Assembly: GCF_009498735.1 (NCBI RefSeq)
Contig: NZ_ML762424.1
Span: 514,909-555,127, forward strand
Length of the DNA stretch: 40,219 nucleotides
From: Gracilibacillus oryzae
GTDB lineage: Bacteria; Bacillota; Bacilli; Bacillales; Amphibacillaceae
Reading direction: 5' to 3'
Positions 1 through 7,947 of the stretch are shown here, in pieces (the stretch's first letter is position 1; each line of letters opens with the position of its first letter). A model generated the notes under the pieces. That model was given only the letters and a program-made list of their open reading frames with translations. It did no database searches and was not told the origin of the DNA. Position numbers and translations under genes: made by a program.

Positions 1-674
1 AAGGTAGTCAGCATTGCCGCAGTATGTTGTGCTTCCACAAGACGATTGGCAATTGTCTGACGGCGACGGCTCATTTTCTCTCGTTCTACCGGCTTATCAT
101 ACTCTTGCTGTGCGGCAGAACTTGAAGATTTTTGTTCTTTCTTATCCGATTTCGATGCTTTTTGCTCATTTTTCAAAGCATTTGATAAATTATCTACATC
201 TTCCGGACGAATTCTGCCTAATGGATCGCTTGGTACAACCTGATTTAAATCGATACCAAGCTCACGGGCACGTTTTCTTGCTGCTGGTGATGCCACAACC
301 TTTTGCTCTTTTCCTGCTGTTTTAGGTTCTGGTGTTTCAGATTTTTCTTCTTTCTTAGCATCTGGTTTAGGTGCTTCTTCTTTTTTCTCTTTCTCTTCAG
401 CGGCAGGTGATTCTTCTTTCTTGCTGCTGCCTGCCTCCCCGTTCTCATCGATTTTTGCAATAACTTCGCCAACTTCTACATCATCGCCAGCTTCTCTTAC
501 TAACTCAGCTACAACACCAGTATAATCAGCGTTCACTTCAACATTAACCTTATCTGTTTCCAATTCACAGATAGGATCACCTTTCTCAACCGAGTCACCC
601 TCACTCACTAACCATTCCGCAATTGTACCTTCTGTAATAGATTCTGCTAATTCTGGGACCTTAATTTCCTTCAT
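1..674 (-). CDS. odhB: 2-oxoglutarate dehydrogenase E2, dihydrolipoyl succinyltransferase (5' part only)
   Basis: E2 core of the 2-oxoglutarate dehydrogenase complex of the TCA cycle; it moves the succinyl group from lipoamide to CoA. About 224 N-terminal residues are in the window and the rest lies beyond base 1. Visible parts are the lipoyl domain (residues 1-75, with the lipoylated Lys about 42 in ELETDKVNV), a long Glu/Lys/Pro-rich linker (about 80-120), the peripheral subunit-binding domain (SPAARKRARELGID, about 125-160), a second linker, and the start of the catalytic domain (SRRRQTIANRLVEAQ). The ATG at 674 follows AAGGAGGAG and overlaps the odhA stop in an ATGA junction, so translation is probably coupled. 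The catalytic His is not in the window. Confidence 0.95.
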   Translation of the reverse strand, partial: MKEIKVPELAESITEGTIAEWLVSEGDSVEKGDPICELETDKVNVEVNADYTGVVAELVREAGDDVEVGEVIAKIDENGEAGSSKKEESPAAEEKEKKEEAPKPDAKKEEKSETPEPKTAGKEQKVVASPAARKRARELGIDLNQVVPSDPLGRIRPEDVDNLSNALKNEQKASKSDKKEQKSSSSAAQQEYDKPVEREKMSRRRQTIANRLVEAQHTAAMLTT

Positions 675-3532
675 TGGATTTCTCCTCCTTCAGACAGCTC
701 TAATGCTCTTTTTACCAGGCGTTTTTGCTCTGTTTTATGGATATGTGGGTCACCTACGGATGGTGATGAGCGTTCACATCGACCAACATACTTCAATTCA
801 ATTGACTTATCTTCCAGCATATGGAACAACAATTCCTTGACAAAATTCCAGCAACCCATATTCCGTGGCTCTTCCTGTACCCAAACTACTTCTTTTAAGT
901 TTGGACATGATTCGATTACATGCAATAATTCTTTTTCAGGGAAAGGATAAATCTGCTCTAAACGAAGAACATGGATATCTTCATATTCCTCTATATTCTC
1001 ACCCATTTTCTCTTCGATATCGACCATCACTTTTCCTGTTCCGATAACTAAACGCTTTGCTTTTTTAGAAGCTAATTCCAAACCAGGCTGCTGCATTAAT
1101 GGTTTAAACTTACCTGTTGTAAACTCATCAATCGCTGAAACAACTCGCGGACTTCTTAATAAGCTTTTCGGTGTTAACACAATAAGTGGACGTGCAGCTT
1201 CACTGTCGACCAGGGCTGCCTGGCGTCTCATTAAGTGGAAAAATTGTGCACTTGATGTGACGTTTGCAACAATCCAGTTATTTTCTGCTGCCATTGTTAG
1301 GAATCGTTCCACTCTTGCACTCGAGTGTTCCGGTCCCTGGCCTTCATATCCATGTGGCAGGAGAATAACCATGTTGGAACGTTCATCCCATTTCGCACGG
1401 CCAGATGAAATAAATTGATCAAAAATTACTTGACCAGCATTAGCAAAGTCACCAAATTGCGCTTCCCAAATGACAAGTGTCTTCGGCGCTTTTACACTAT
1501 ACCCGTACTCAAAACCAAGCACTGCTGCTTCCGATAACGGACTATTGTGCACATCAAACGTTGCTTTTGCCTCATCCAATCCATGCAGTGGACAATATGT
1601 TTCACTTGTTTCCACATCATGTAACATAAGGTGGCGGTGAGCAAATGTCCCACGTTCAGAATCCTGACCAGATAAACGGATAGGGATTCCATCTTGTAAA
1701 ATAGATGCATATGCTAAGGCTTCACCAACTGCCCAGTCTGCTTTTGCTTCTTTTTCAAAAGTATTGTGTCGTTTCTGGAGAATTCTCTCAAGCTTTTTGA
1801 ATGCCTGGAACCCCTCCGGTCGTTCTAACATCCCTTTATTTAAAGATAATAGTAATTCTTTTGGCACGGCTGTTTCAATATCATCTAGACTGTTACGCAA
1901 TGCTTGAGGTACTGGCAATGCTTCCGGATTTTCATTAATATTCTCTGTCATTTGATCATAAATGCCTTGCAGTTTATTAAAAACAGCCTCATTCATTTCT
2001 TCCAGAGTATTTTCACTTATCACACCTTGTGCTTGAAGGCGTTCTGCATAAACACTGGCACATGTGGCATGTTCATCAATCGCTTTGTACAGCTTCGGCT
2101 GAGTCGCTCTTGGTTCATCCATTTCATTATGACCATATCGGCGGTAACCAACCAAATCAATTAATACATCTTTCTCAAATTTGCTGCGATAATCATATGC
2201 TAATAGTGCAGCAGAAATACATGCTTCCGGATCATCTGCATTTACGTGAATAATCGGTACTTCAAACCCTTTTGCCAGATCACTGGCATATCTAGTTGAA
2301 CGTCCCTGATCTTGCCCTGTCGTAAAACCAACAAGGTTATTGGCAATAAGATGTATTGTACCACCAGTTTTATATCCTGGTAATGCACTGAGATTAAAGG
2401 TTTCTGCTACGACCCCTTCCCCAATAAATGCAGCATCTCCATGGATTACTATACTGAATGCTTTTTTCGTATTTTGTTCCGGCTTGCCTTTTTGGAAGCG
2501 GAAATCTTGCGCTGCTCTTGTAAAACCTTCCACTACAGGATTAACAAATTCCAGGTGGGAAGGATTGTGTGCTAATGTTATTTTTGTAGGCGATGGTTTT
2601 TCTTCACCAACCTGTCGCTTCGCACCAAAGTGGTATTTAACATCCCCTGTCCATCCATATGTAATGGCACGTGAACCAGGTGATGTCGGAATCAATTCTT
2701 TATCTGCTGACGGGTGAAATTCGGAAAATAGCTTATCAAACGGTTTACCTAAAATATGTGTTAAAACACTTAGTCTTCCGCGGTGTGCCATTCCCATTAA
2801 AATCTCTTCAGTTTCATCATAGAAAGATTTTTGAACCATGCGATCAAGGATTGGAACCATCATTTCCAGCCCTTCAATGGAGAAGCGCTTTTGTGCAACA
2901 AATGTCTTGGCAAGGAAATTCTCAAAGCCTTCTACATCGACAATTTGGCCAAGCAATTGCCTTTTTTCTTCTTCACTGAAATTAAAACGGTAATCTCCTG
3001 ATTCAATATTCTGCTCAAACCAGTGACGTTCATCGTCATTGTTCACATGATCATATTCAAAAGAAATGGTACCTGCATACTGTTTCATTAAATGTTCTAC
3101 AACATCCGCTGCATTAGCAACTCCAGGTACTGATCTTTCCCAAATCCAATCAGCCGGAATCGCTTCCAAAATCTCTTTGTTCAGACCATAGTGTTCTGGA
3201 TCGACAAGTGTTGTGTCACTTGATTTTTTCCCTGCACCAACAGGGTAGATATCTGCTTTTAAGTGACCATAACGCCTAATAGCCTCAACAAGTTTGATTG
3301 CTGAGGTTAGTTGTTTTGCGCTTATTTGAGACGACAGTCCACTACCAGTTGCGACCTCTTTCGCATCATTACTTGTTTGTTTTGGAGCTCCATATTGATC
3401 AAACATCTCTTGAAGCGATTGATCAACAGAATCCCTATCTTCTAAATAAAGCTCATACTGTTCTTCAAGATATCCCATGTTAGGACCATAAAATTTTTTC
3501 CAGAATGTTTCACTGGATCCCTGCTGTGTCAC
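671..3532 (-). CDS. odhA: 2-oxoglutarate dehydrogenase E1 component
   Basis: Thiamine-diphosphate E1 subunit that decarboxylates 2-oxoglutarate and reductively succinylates the lipoyl arm of OdhB. The product has 953 residues, close to the Bacillus enzyme. It starts with the E1o N-terminal segment (FWKKFYGPNMGYLEEQYELY, about 10-30) and carries MAHRGRLSVL and IHGDAAFIGEGVVAE from the TPP-binding core and LLPHGYEGQGPEHSSARVER in the transketolase-like C-terminal half. The start is a GTG at 3532 preceded by GGGGGT; a TAA lies two codons upstream in frame, so no longer start is possible. It is the first gene of an odhAB operon with a sigma-A-like promoter about 90 bp upstream. Confidence 0.97.
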   Translation of the reverse strand: MTQQGSSETFWKKFYGPNMGYLEEQYELYLEDRDSVDQSLQEMFDQYGAPKQTSNDAKEVATGSGLSSQISAKQLTSAIKLVEAIRRYGHLKADIYPVGAGKKSSDTTLVDPEHYGLNKEILEAIPADWIWERSVPGVANAADVVEHLMKQYAGTISFEYDHVNNDDERHWFEQNIESGDYRFNFSEEEKRQLLGQIVDVEGFENFLAKTFVAQKRFSIEGLEMMVPILDRMVQKSFYDETEEILMGMAHRGRLSVLTHILGKPFDKLFSEFHPSADKELIPTSPGSRAITYGWTGDVKYHFGAKRQVGEEKPSPTKITLAHNPSHLEFVNPVVEGFTRAAQDFRFQKGKPEQNTKKAFSIVIHGDAAFIGEGVVAETFNLSALPGYKTGGTIHLIANNLVGFTTGQDQGRSTRYASDLAKGFEVPIIHVNADDPEACISAALLAYDYRSKFEKDVLIDLVGYRRYGHNEMDEPRATQPKLYKAIDEHATCASVYAERLQAQGVISENTLEEMNEAVFNKLQGIYDQMTENINENPEALPVPQALRNSLDDIETAVPKELLLSLNKGMLERPEGFQAFKKLERILQKRHNTFEKEAKADWAVGEALAYASILQDGIPIRLSGQDSERGTFAHRHLMLHDVETSETYCPLHGLDEAKATFDVHNSPLSEAAVLGFEYGYSVKAPKTLVIWEAQFGDFANAGQVIFDQFISSGRAKWDERSNMVILLPHGYEGQGPEHSSARVERFLTMAAENNWIVANVTSSAQFFHLMRRQAALVDSEAARPLIVLTPKSLLRSPRVVSAIDEFTTGKFKPLMQQPGLELASKKAKRLVIGTGKVMVDIEEKMGENIEEYEDIHVLRLEQIYPFPEKELLHVIESCPNLKEVVWVQEEPRNMGCWNFVKELLFHMLEDKSIELKYVGRCERSSPSVGDPHIHKTEQKRLVKRALELSEGGEIQ

Positions 3533-3618
3533 GTCTTATACCCCCATTAGAAGTCACTTTCTTCGGCTTAACTTAACTCCCATCCAAATGTCTGCAATGA
3601 TAAATCATTACACCCATA

Positions 3619-3647
3619 AATATAACCTATTTTACTATGGGAAACAA
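3619..3647 (-). promoter_or_regulatory. candidate sigma-A promoter of odhAB
   Basis: Read on the minus strand: TTGTTT (3647-3642), a 17-bp spacer, TATATT (3624-3619). The predicted transcript start is near 3612, giving a leader of about 80 nt. A 14-bp palindrome (AATGAT-AA-ATCATT on the plus strand, 3596-3609) lies just downstream of that start and could be an operator. This is a consensus match by eye. Confidence 0.45.
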
Positions 3648-3780
3648 CAGAAAAGTAAGGATTATTTTATTCTTTTTCCAGAATCATTTTATTTGAATTA
3701 AAACACTTTAAAAAGCAGCATTTTTTTAATATCTGTCATGATTATTATTGTTATGAGATTCATATAGCTTAACGATCAAT

Positions 3781-4725
3781 TTATCCATCTGTGACACACC
3801 GGAAGCCGATATTGCCAGAAGAACTTTCTACTGTATTTGAGCTTCTTGCTGCTACTCTGTACCTGTTGCAATAGGACTCGTGACACAAATAAGAACCACC
3901 GCGCATTACTTTGGAGATATTCCCATCTACAGGATCTTGATCAATTTTGCCATTCCGGTCTGTTTCAAATGTATCCGCACACCATTCCCAAACATTTCCG
4001 GATGTATTATACAGCCCGTAAGCATTTGGCTGGAACGCATTAACAGGTGCTGTGCCGATAAAGCCATCTTCTCTTGTGTTGTTATAGGGGAACTCACCTT
4101 GCCATATATTGCAATAATGAGTTTGATCTGTTGTTAATTCATCTCCCCACGGGAACTTCTTCTGTTCCAGTCCACCTCTTGCCGCATACTCCCATTCCTT
4201 TTCTGTCGGCAATCTTTTTCCTGCCCATTTACAATAGGCAACAGCATCAGTCCAGGATACATGGATAACCGGATGATCCATACGGTCTCTGATAGTGGAG
4301 CCTAATCCTTCCGGCTGGTGCCAGGACGCCTGCTCTGCCGCCAGCCACCAAGGTGTCTGCTGTACCTGCTGCAGTTTTCCAGGGTAGTCTTTCGAGATAA
4401 ATTGATAAAAAACAAAAGACCAGCCATAATGCTCTGCTTCTGTTTTATATCCTGTATCATCAATAAATTCCTTGAATTGCTGATTTGTTACGGTATGGAT
4501 GTCTATATAAAAAGGCGATACTGTAACTCTTTTCACAGGCCCTTCTCCATCTGCTTGAAACCCTTCCTCATCATTTGTCCCCATCAAATATTCTCCACCT
4601 TCAAGATACACCGTTTGATCAGTATTCGCTTTTCCCTTTCTCAACACTTGTTCTTTCTCTTCTTTATTGATGGAAGTGAAGTTTGTTCTGCTTACATGGC
4701 AACAGCTTGGCTTACTATTCTCCAT
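3781..4725 (-). CDS. formylglycine-generating enzyme (SUMF1/FGE family)
   Basis: FGE oxidises the Cys of a CxPxR-type motif in sulfatases to formylglycine. The protein has 314 residues with the FGE-sulfatase fold throughout: an early metal/structural segment (GGEYLMGTNDEEGF), PVIHVSWTDAVAYCKWAGKRLP, GLYNTSGNVWEWCAD, and a C-terminal RGGSYLCHESYCNRYRVAAR. That last segment carries both catalytic copper-ligand cysteines (about 281 and 286) of aerobic, human-like FGE, so this looks like an active enzyme and not a Cys-less relative. I chose the ATG at 4725, nine bases after GGGAGG; an in-frame TTG at 4734 abuts the RBS and is unlikely. The N terminus carries CCHVSR, itself close to the sulfatase motif. 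No sulfatase gene is in the window. Confidence 0.9.
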   Translation of the reverse strand: MENSKPSCCHVSRTNFTSINKEEKEQVLRKGKANTDQTVYLEGGEYLMGTNDEEGFQADGEGPVKRVTVSPFYIDIHTVTNQQFKEFIDDTGYKTEAEHYGWSFVFYQFISKDYPGKLQQVQQTPWWLAAEQASWHQPEGLGSTIRDRMDHPVIHVSWTDAVAYCKWAGKRLPTEKEWEYAARGGLEQKKFPWGDELTTDQTHYCNIWQGEFPYNNTREDGFIGTAPVNAFQPNAYGLYNTSGNVWEWCADTFETDRNGKIDQDPVDGNISKVMRGGSYLCHESYCNRYRVAARSSNTVESSSGNIGFRCVTDG

Positions 4726-4740
4726 CCAATTCAACCTCCC

Positions 4741-4779
4741 TTTGCTTAAATTAGCTTCAGTATAGCAAAATTAAGCAAA
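4741..4779 (-). promoter_or_regulatory. extended -10 promoter of the FGE gene inside a 9-bp inverted repeat
   Basis: On the minus strand TGC-TATACT (4767-4759) forms an extended -10 box; no good -35 is seen. The box is flanked by perfect 9-bp inverted repeats, TTTGCTTAA (4741-4749) and TTAAGCAAA (4771-4779), 21 bp apart. The promoter-proximal arm adjoins the GGGAGG ribosome site. This looks like a regulator operator more than an RNA hairpin, because only one arm would be transcribed. Confidence 0.4.
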
Positions 4780-4850
4780 TACCTGCACCTATATTGCCAA
4801 CAAAAGTGAGACATTGATCAGGGGGCATTACGGACGGTTAGCGTTGTAAT

Positions 4851-4882
4851 TAAAAAAGTTGCAGAGAATCTTTCTCTGCAAC
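4851..4882 (-). terminator. Rho-independent terminator of prkA
   Basis: A perfect 10-bp stem, GTTGCAGAGA (4858-4867) with TCTCTGCAAC (4873-4882), has a 5-nt loop. On the minus strand it is followed by a run of six T. It starts 9 bases beyond the prkA stop codon. Confidence 0.9.
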
Positions 4883-4890
4883 TCTTCCTT

Positions 4891-6786
4891 CTATCGATTT
4901 AATAAACTGCCCACATAACGCAGTAAATCATTGGCTGATTGTGTATTATAACCGTATTCCTCAACGAGTGTTGCCACAACTTCATTCATTTTCTTTAATT
5001 GCTGTTCGTCAGGTGTTTTTGTTGATGTGGTAATTTTCACTACATCTTTTAAGTCTGCAAACAGTTTTTTCTGGATTGCTTCACGAAGGCGTTCATGTGA
5101 CTGATACTCAAACTTCTTCCCTTTACGGGCATATGCGGATATTCGGATAAGGATTTCTTCCCGAAAAGCTTTTTTCGCGTTTTCCGATATGCCGATCTGT
5201 TCTTCAATTGAACGCATTAATTTTTCATCTGGATGCATTTCCTCACCAGTTAACGGATCTTCTAATTTCGCTTTATTACAAAAAGCCTCTACATTATCAA
5301 GATAGTTGTTCATTAATGTTTTGGCAGACTCTTCATATGAGTAAACAAATGCTTTTTGCACTTCTTTTTTCGCCAGTTCATCATATTCTTTTCTCGCAAC
5401 AGATATAAAGTCCAAATAGTCCTCTTTTTGTTCTTTTGTAATCGAAGGGTGATCATCTAAACCATCCTTTAACGATCGCAAAACATCCAACGCATTAATA
5501 GCCTGCATCTCTTTACGGATAATAGTAGAAGAAATCCGGTTAATTACATAACGCGGGTCAATTCCTGACATCCCCTCATCTGAAAATTCTTTCTTCAATG
5601 CCACAACATCCTGATCACTAAAGCCTTCCACATCCTGATCATTATAAAGATATAATTTTTTCAGTAAACTGATATTATTTTGTTTGGATTCTTTTAATCT
5701 TGTTAAGATGGTAAACATTGCTGCAATGTTTAATGTGTGTGGTGCAATATGGACATCTTTCATATCACTTTCTTCAATCATTTTGCGGTAAATTCTTTCT
5801 TCTTCCCCAACTTTCAGATTATAAGGAATTGGCATGACAATCATTCGTGAATGAAGTGCTTCATTTTTTTTGTTGGAAATAAAAGAACGGTACTCTGTTT
5901 TATTGGTATGTGCGACAATCATTTCATCCGCTGAAATTAAAGCAAACCTTCCTGCTTTAAAGTTTCCTTCCTGTGTTAATGAAAGTAAGTGCCAGAGAAA
6001 TTTCTCATCACATTTCAGCATTTCCTGAAATTCCATTAAGCCACGGTTCGCTTTATTTAATTCCCCGTCAAAACGATATGCCCGAGGATCGGACTCTGAC
6101 CCATATGTTGCAATTGTCGAGAAATCGATTGAACCAGTTAGATCAGCAATATCCTGTGACTTCGGATCAGATGGACTAAATGTCCCAATCCCGACACGTC
6201 TGTCTTCAGAAAAGAAGATTCTTTCCACTTCGACATCTTCAATTCTTCCACCATAATCTTCTTCTAAACGAAGCTGATTTAATGGCGATAAGTTCCCCTC
6301 AATCCGAATACCATATTCCTTTTCGAAATCAGCACGTAAATGCTGTGGAATTAAATGAAGCGGGTTCTCCTGCATTGGACAGTTTTTGATCGCGTATACG
6401 GCACCTTTATCAGTTAAAGTGTATTTCTCCAGCCCTCTTTTTAACATGGTAACAAGAGTTGATTTCCCACCACTGACAGGACCCATCAATAATAAAATTC
6501 TTTTCTTAACATCCAGTCTTCTTGCTGCCGGGTGAAAATATTCTTCCACAAGCTTCTCTAATGCTTCTTCCAAACCAAATAACTGGCCACTAAAGAAATT
6601 GTATTTTCTTACACCCTCTTCTTCCTCTATCCCTTCGTCCTTGATCATCTGATAAATTCTTGAATGCGCAGACTGTGCTAAATATGGGTGTTCCTTTAAT
6701 AATTCCAAGTAATCAGCAAATGTGCCTTCCCACTTTAATGCATTTTGTTTTTCACGGTAATCTTGAACTTTTCTTAATATATCCAT
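4891..6786 (-). CDS. prkA: PrkA, AAA+ ATPase / serine protein kinase-like
   Basis: The product has 631 residues, the same length as Bacillus subtilis PrkA, a sporulation-associated protein first called a serine kinase and later proposed to act as an ATP-dependent protease (from memory). The N-terminal AAA+ domain has a Walker A loop GPVSGGKST at 102-110 and a Walker B-like ALISADEMIVAH near 285. The C-terminal part is the PrkA kinase-like region, rich in charged helices. The ATG at 6786 follows GGGAGG at 7 nt. The gene stands alone between its own terminator and a divergent small gene; yhbH, which follows prkA in B. subtilis, is absent here. A CATACATA run upstream resembles a sigma-E -10 element. 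Confidence 0.95.
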   Translation of the reverse strand: MDILRKVQDYREKQNALKWEGTFADYLELLKEHPYLAQSAHSRIYQMIKDEGIEEEEGVRKYNFFSGQLFGLEEALEKLVEEYFHPAARRLDVKKRILLLMGPVSGGKSTLVTMLKRGLEKYTLTDKGAVYAIKNCPMQENPLHLIPQHLRADFEKEYGIRIEGNLSPLNQLRLEEDYGGRIEDVEVERIFFSEDRRVGIGTFSPSDPKSQDIADLTGSIDFSTIATYGSESDPRAYRFDGELNKANRGLMEFQEMLKCDEKFLWHLLSLTQEGNFKAGRFALISADEMIVAHTNKTEYRSFISNKKNEALHSRMIVMPIPYNLKVGEEERIYRKMIEESDMKDVHIAPHTLNIAAMFTILTRLKESKQNNISLLKKLYLYNDQDVEGFSDQDVVALKKEFSDEGMSGIDPRYVINRISSTIIRKEMQAINALDVLRSLKDGLDDHPSITKEQKEDYLDFISVARKEYDELAKKEVQKAFVYSYEESAKTLMNNYLDNVEAFCNKAKLEDPLTGEEMHPDEKLMRSIEEQIGISENAKKAFREEILIRISAYARKGKKFEYQSHERLREAIQKKLFADLKDVVKITTSTKTPDEQQLKKMNEVVATLVEEYGYNTQSANDLLRYVGSLLNR

Positions 6787-6898
6787 GAGATAACCTCCCA
6801 GTAGCGAACGAGTTTTTCGTGGCTTTCTCTATATGTATGTATGGCATCAGCAAAAAATGAATCTGAATTCAGATGATAATCTTTTTTCTCAACCAAAC

Positions 6899-6927
6899 TT
6901 CACAAATAGAAAGACATTGGTTATAAT
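6899..6927 (+). promoter_or_regulatory. sigma-A promoter of the 25-residue peptide gene
   Basis: TTCACA (6899-6904), a 17-bp spacer and a perfect TATAAT (6922-6927) place the start of transcription near 6934. The leader to the ATG is about 38 nt. Confidence 0.65.
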
Positions 6928-6971
6928 AAAAGAAAGAATGTAAACGGCAATCATGTTAAGGAGGATCAGTA

Positions 6972-7049
6972 ATGGGTCTAGCATTAGTTATTGGAGTATG
7001 TGTAACATTTATCGCAGCAATCTTTGCATCTGGTTATGAAGCAAAATAA
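6972..7049 (+). CDS. 25-residue single-pass membrane peptide
   Basis: A very short gene coding for MGLALVIGVCVTFIAAIFAS followed by GYEAK. It has one hydrophobic segment covering residues 2-19 and a short charged C-terminal tail, so one membrane helix is expected. Gene status is supported by AAGGAGG seven bases before the ATG, a good sigma-A promoter 45 bp upstream and a strong terminator right after the stop. It is therefore a complete monocistronic unit, divergent from prkA. I do not recognise the family. Peptides of this type often bind and regulate a larger membrane complex (CydS-like subunits, for example), but nothing here shows a partner. Confidence 0.7.
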   Translation: MGLALVIGVCVTFIAAIFASGYEAK

Positions 7050-7058
7050 GAGGTTAGA

Positions 7059-7095
7059 AAAGCGAGTGTCTTATCTATAGACACTCGCTTTTTTT
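7059..7095 (+). terminator. Rho-independent terminator of the small peptide gene
   Basis: A 12-bp stem, AAAGCGAGTGTC (7059-7070) with GACACTCGCTTT (7080-7091), has a 9-nt loop and runs into T residues. It begins 10 bases after the stop codon. Confidence 0.9.
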
Positions 7096-7121
7096 GCACT
7101 CGAAGAAGTTCTAAGTATAAA

Positions 7122-7160
7122 AATACTCGCAATAGCTAAAGGAAGTGCGAATGCGAGCTT
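7122..7160 (-). terminator. possible terminator of the ureF-ureD-like pair
   Basis: CTCGCA (7126-7131) and TGCGAG (7152-7157) can pair. On the minus strand the stem is followed by TATTTTTA. The stem is short with a large loop, so this is weak, but it lies just beyond the ureD-like stop codon. Confidence 0.35.
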
Positions 7161-7179
7161 TTTAATGGCTTTGTTTTTC

Positions 7180-7929
7180 TTACACTCGCCATTTCCTTAT
7201 TTCTGTAATCTTTTCATCAAAAAATGATAAGACGTCACGGACTTCCTGCTGTAATAACTGCAAGTCTTTGGAGAGCCAGCGAATCAGGATCCCTTTGCCA
7301 TCTAAATCTGTCATTCCGGCCCGATGATGCTTGGCTTGAGATAACCTTTGCTGGATATCCCATTCGTCAAATGGCAATTTATCAGCAATATACCAGATGG
7401 ATGCCGTATACTGAAAGTCTTCTATCAAACCATGATGATGAATTAATTCATTTGAAGTGGAAAATGCTAAAGGATCATATGCGAGGCATTCTTCCTCCAC
7501 CCAAATCTCCATTAATGAAGCATAATGAAAGTATTCCTTCTGATTTAAATGAGTGATCTCAGCCCAGACAAACTCTGCATCTCCTTCTAAAGATACTTTC
7601 GTTCGCCGAGAGAATTCAGAATTGGGCTGAAGCATAATTTCATGATTGTTCCATAAAAGTAAAGCCTCTTCCTCTATATGAAGAGACAGTTCTTGTTTAT
7701 GCTTTTGATTTACTTGAATGGGTTCAGCCATAGAAACGGTAATATTGGAAGCTTTCTTCACAATAAAGTCTAATTCAGCTGTCTCTTCTTCTTTCACTTG
7801 ATTAAGACCTGTTACTTGGTAATTAGTAAAAACCCTGTGCGACTGGTCTGTCTTCTCTAACCTTAATTGCTCTGTTCCACTGTAATCCAAAAGATTTACT
7901 TTTTGGAATCGTCCCTTTAATTTACTCAT
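7180..7929 (-). CDS. UreD/UreH-like urease accessory protein, diverged
   Basis: UreD forms the UreD-UreF-UreG scaffold that loads nickel into urease. This 249-residue protein matches UreD best in its middle: ALLLWNNHEIMLQPNSEFSR then RTKVSLEGDAEFVWAEITHL corresponds to the family segment around LEWLPDE, RQRTEVDL and WWDIL, followed by a LAYDPLAF-like strand and a C-terminal KGILIRWLSKDLQ helix. The N-terminal part is shorter and lacks the usual GG..GD motif. The ATG at 7929 follows GGAGAGG. It starts 18 bp after the ureF-like gene, with no room for ureG, which sits between ureF and ureD in standard operons. Function in urease maturation is inferred only; structural genes are not here. Confidence 0.72.
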   Translation of the reverse strand: MSKLKGRFQKVNLLDYSGTEQLRLEKTDQSHRVFTNYQVTGLNQVKEEETAELDFIVKKASNITVSMAEPIQVNQKHKQELSLHIEEEALLLWNNHEIMLQPNSEFSRRTKVSLEGDAEFVWAEITHLNQKEYFHYASLMEIWVEEECLAYDPLAFSTSNELIHHHGLIEDFQYTASIWYIADKLPFDEWDIQQRLSQAKHHRAGMTDLDGKGILIRWLSKDLQLLQQEVRDVLSFFDEKITEIRKWRV

Positions 7930-7947
7930 TACCTCTCCACCCCTAAC

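Noticed and set aside
2340-2717. 125-codon plus-strand frame inside odhA
   Set aside because: Antisense shadow of a conserved enzyme; its translation shows no domain.
4726-4734. TTG start of the FGE gene three codons upstream
   Set aside because: The GGGAGG site abuts the TTG, leaving no spacing; the ATG at 4725 is properly placed.
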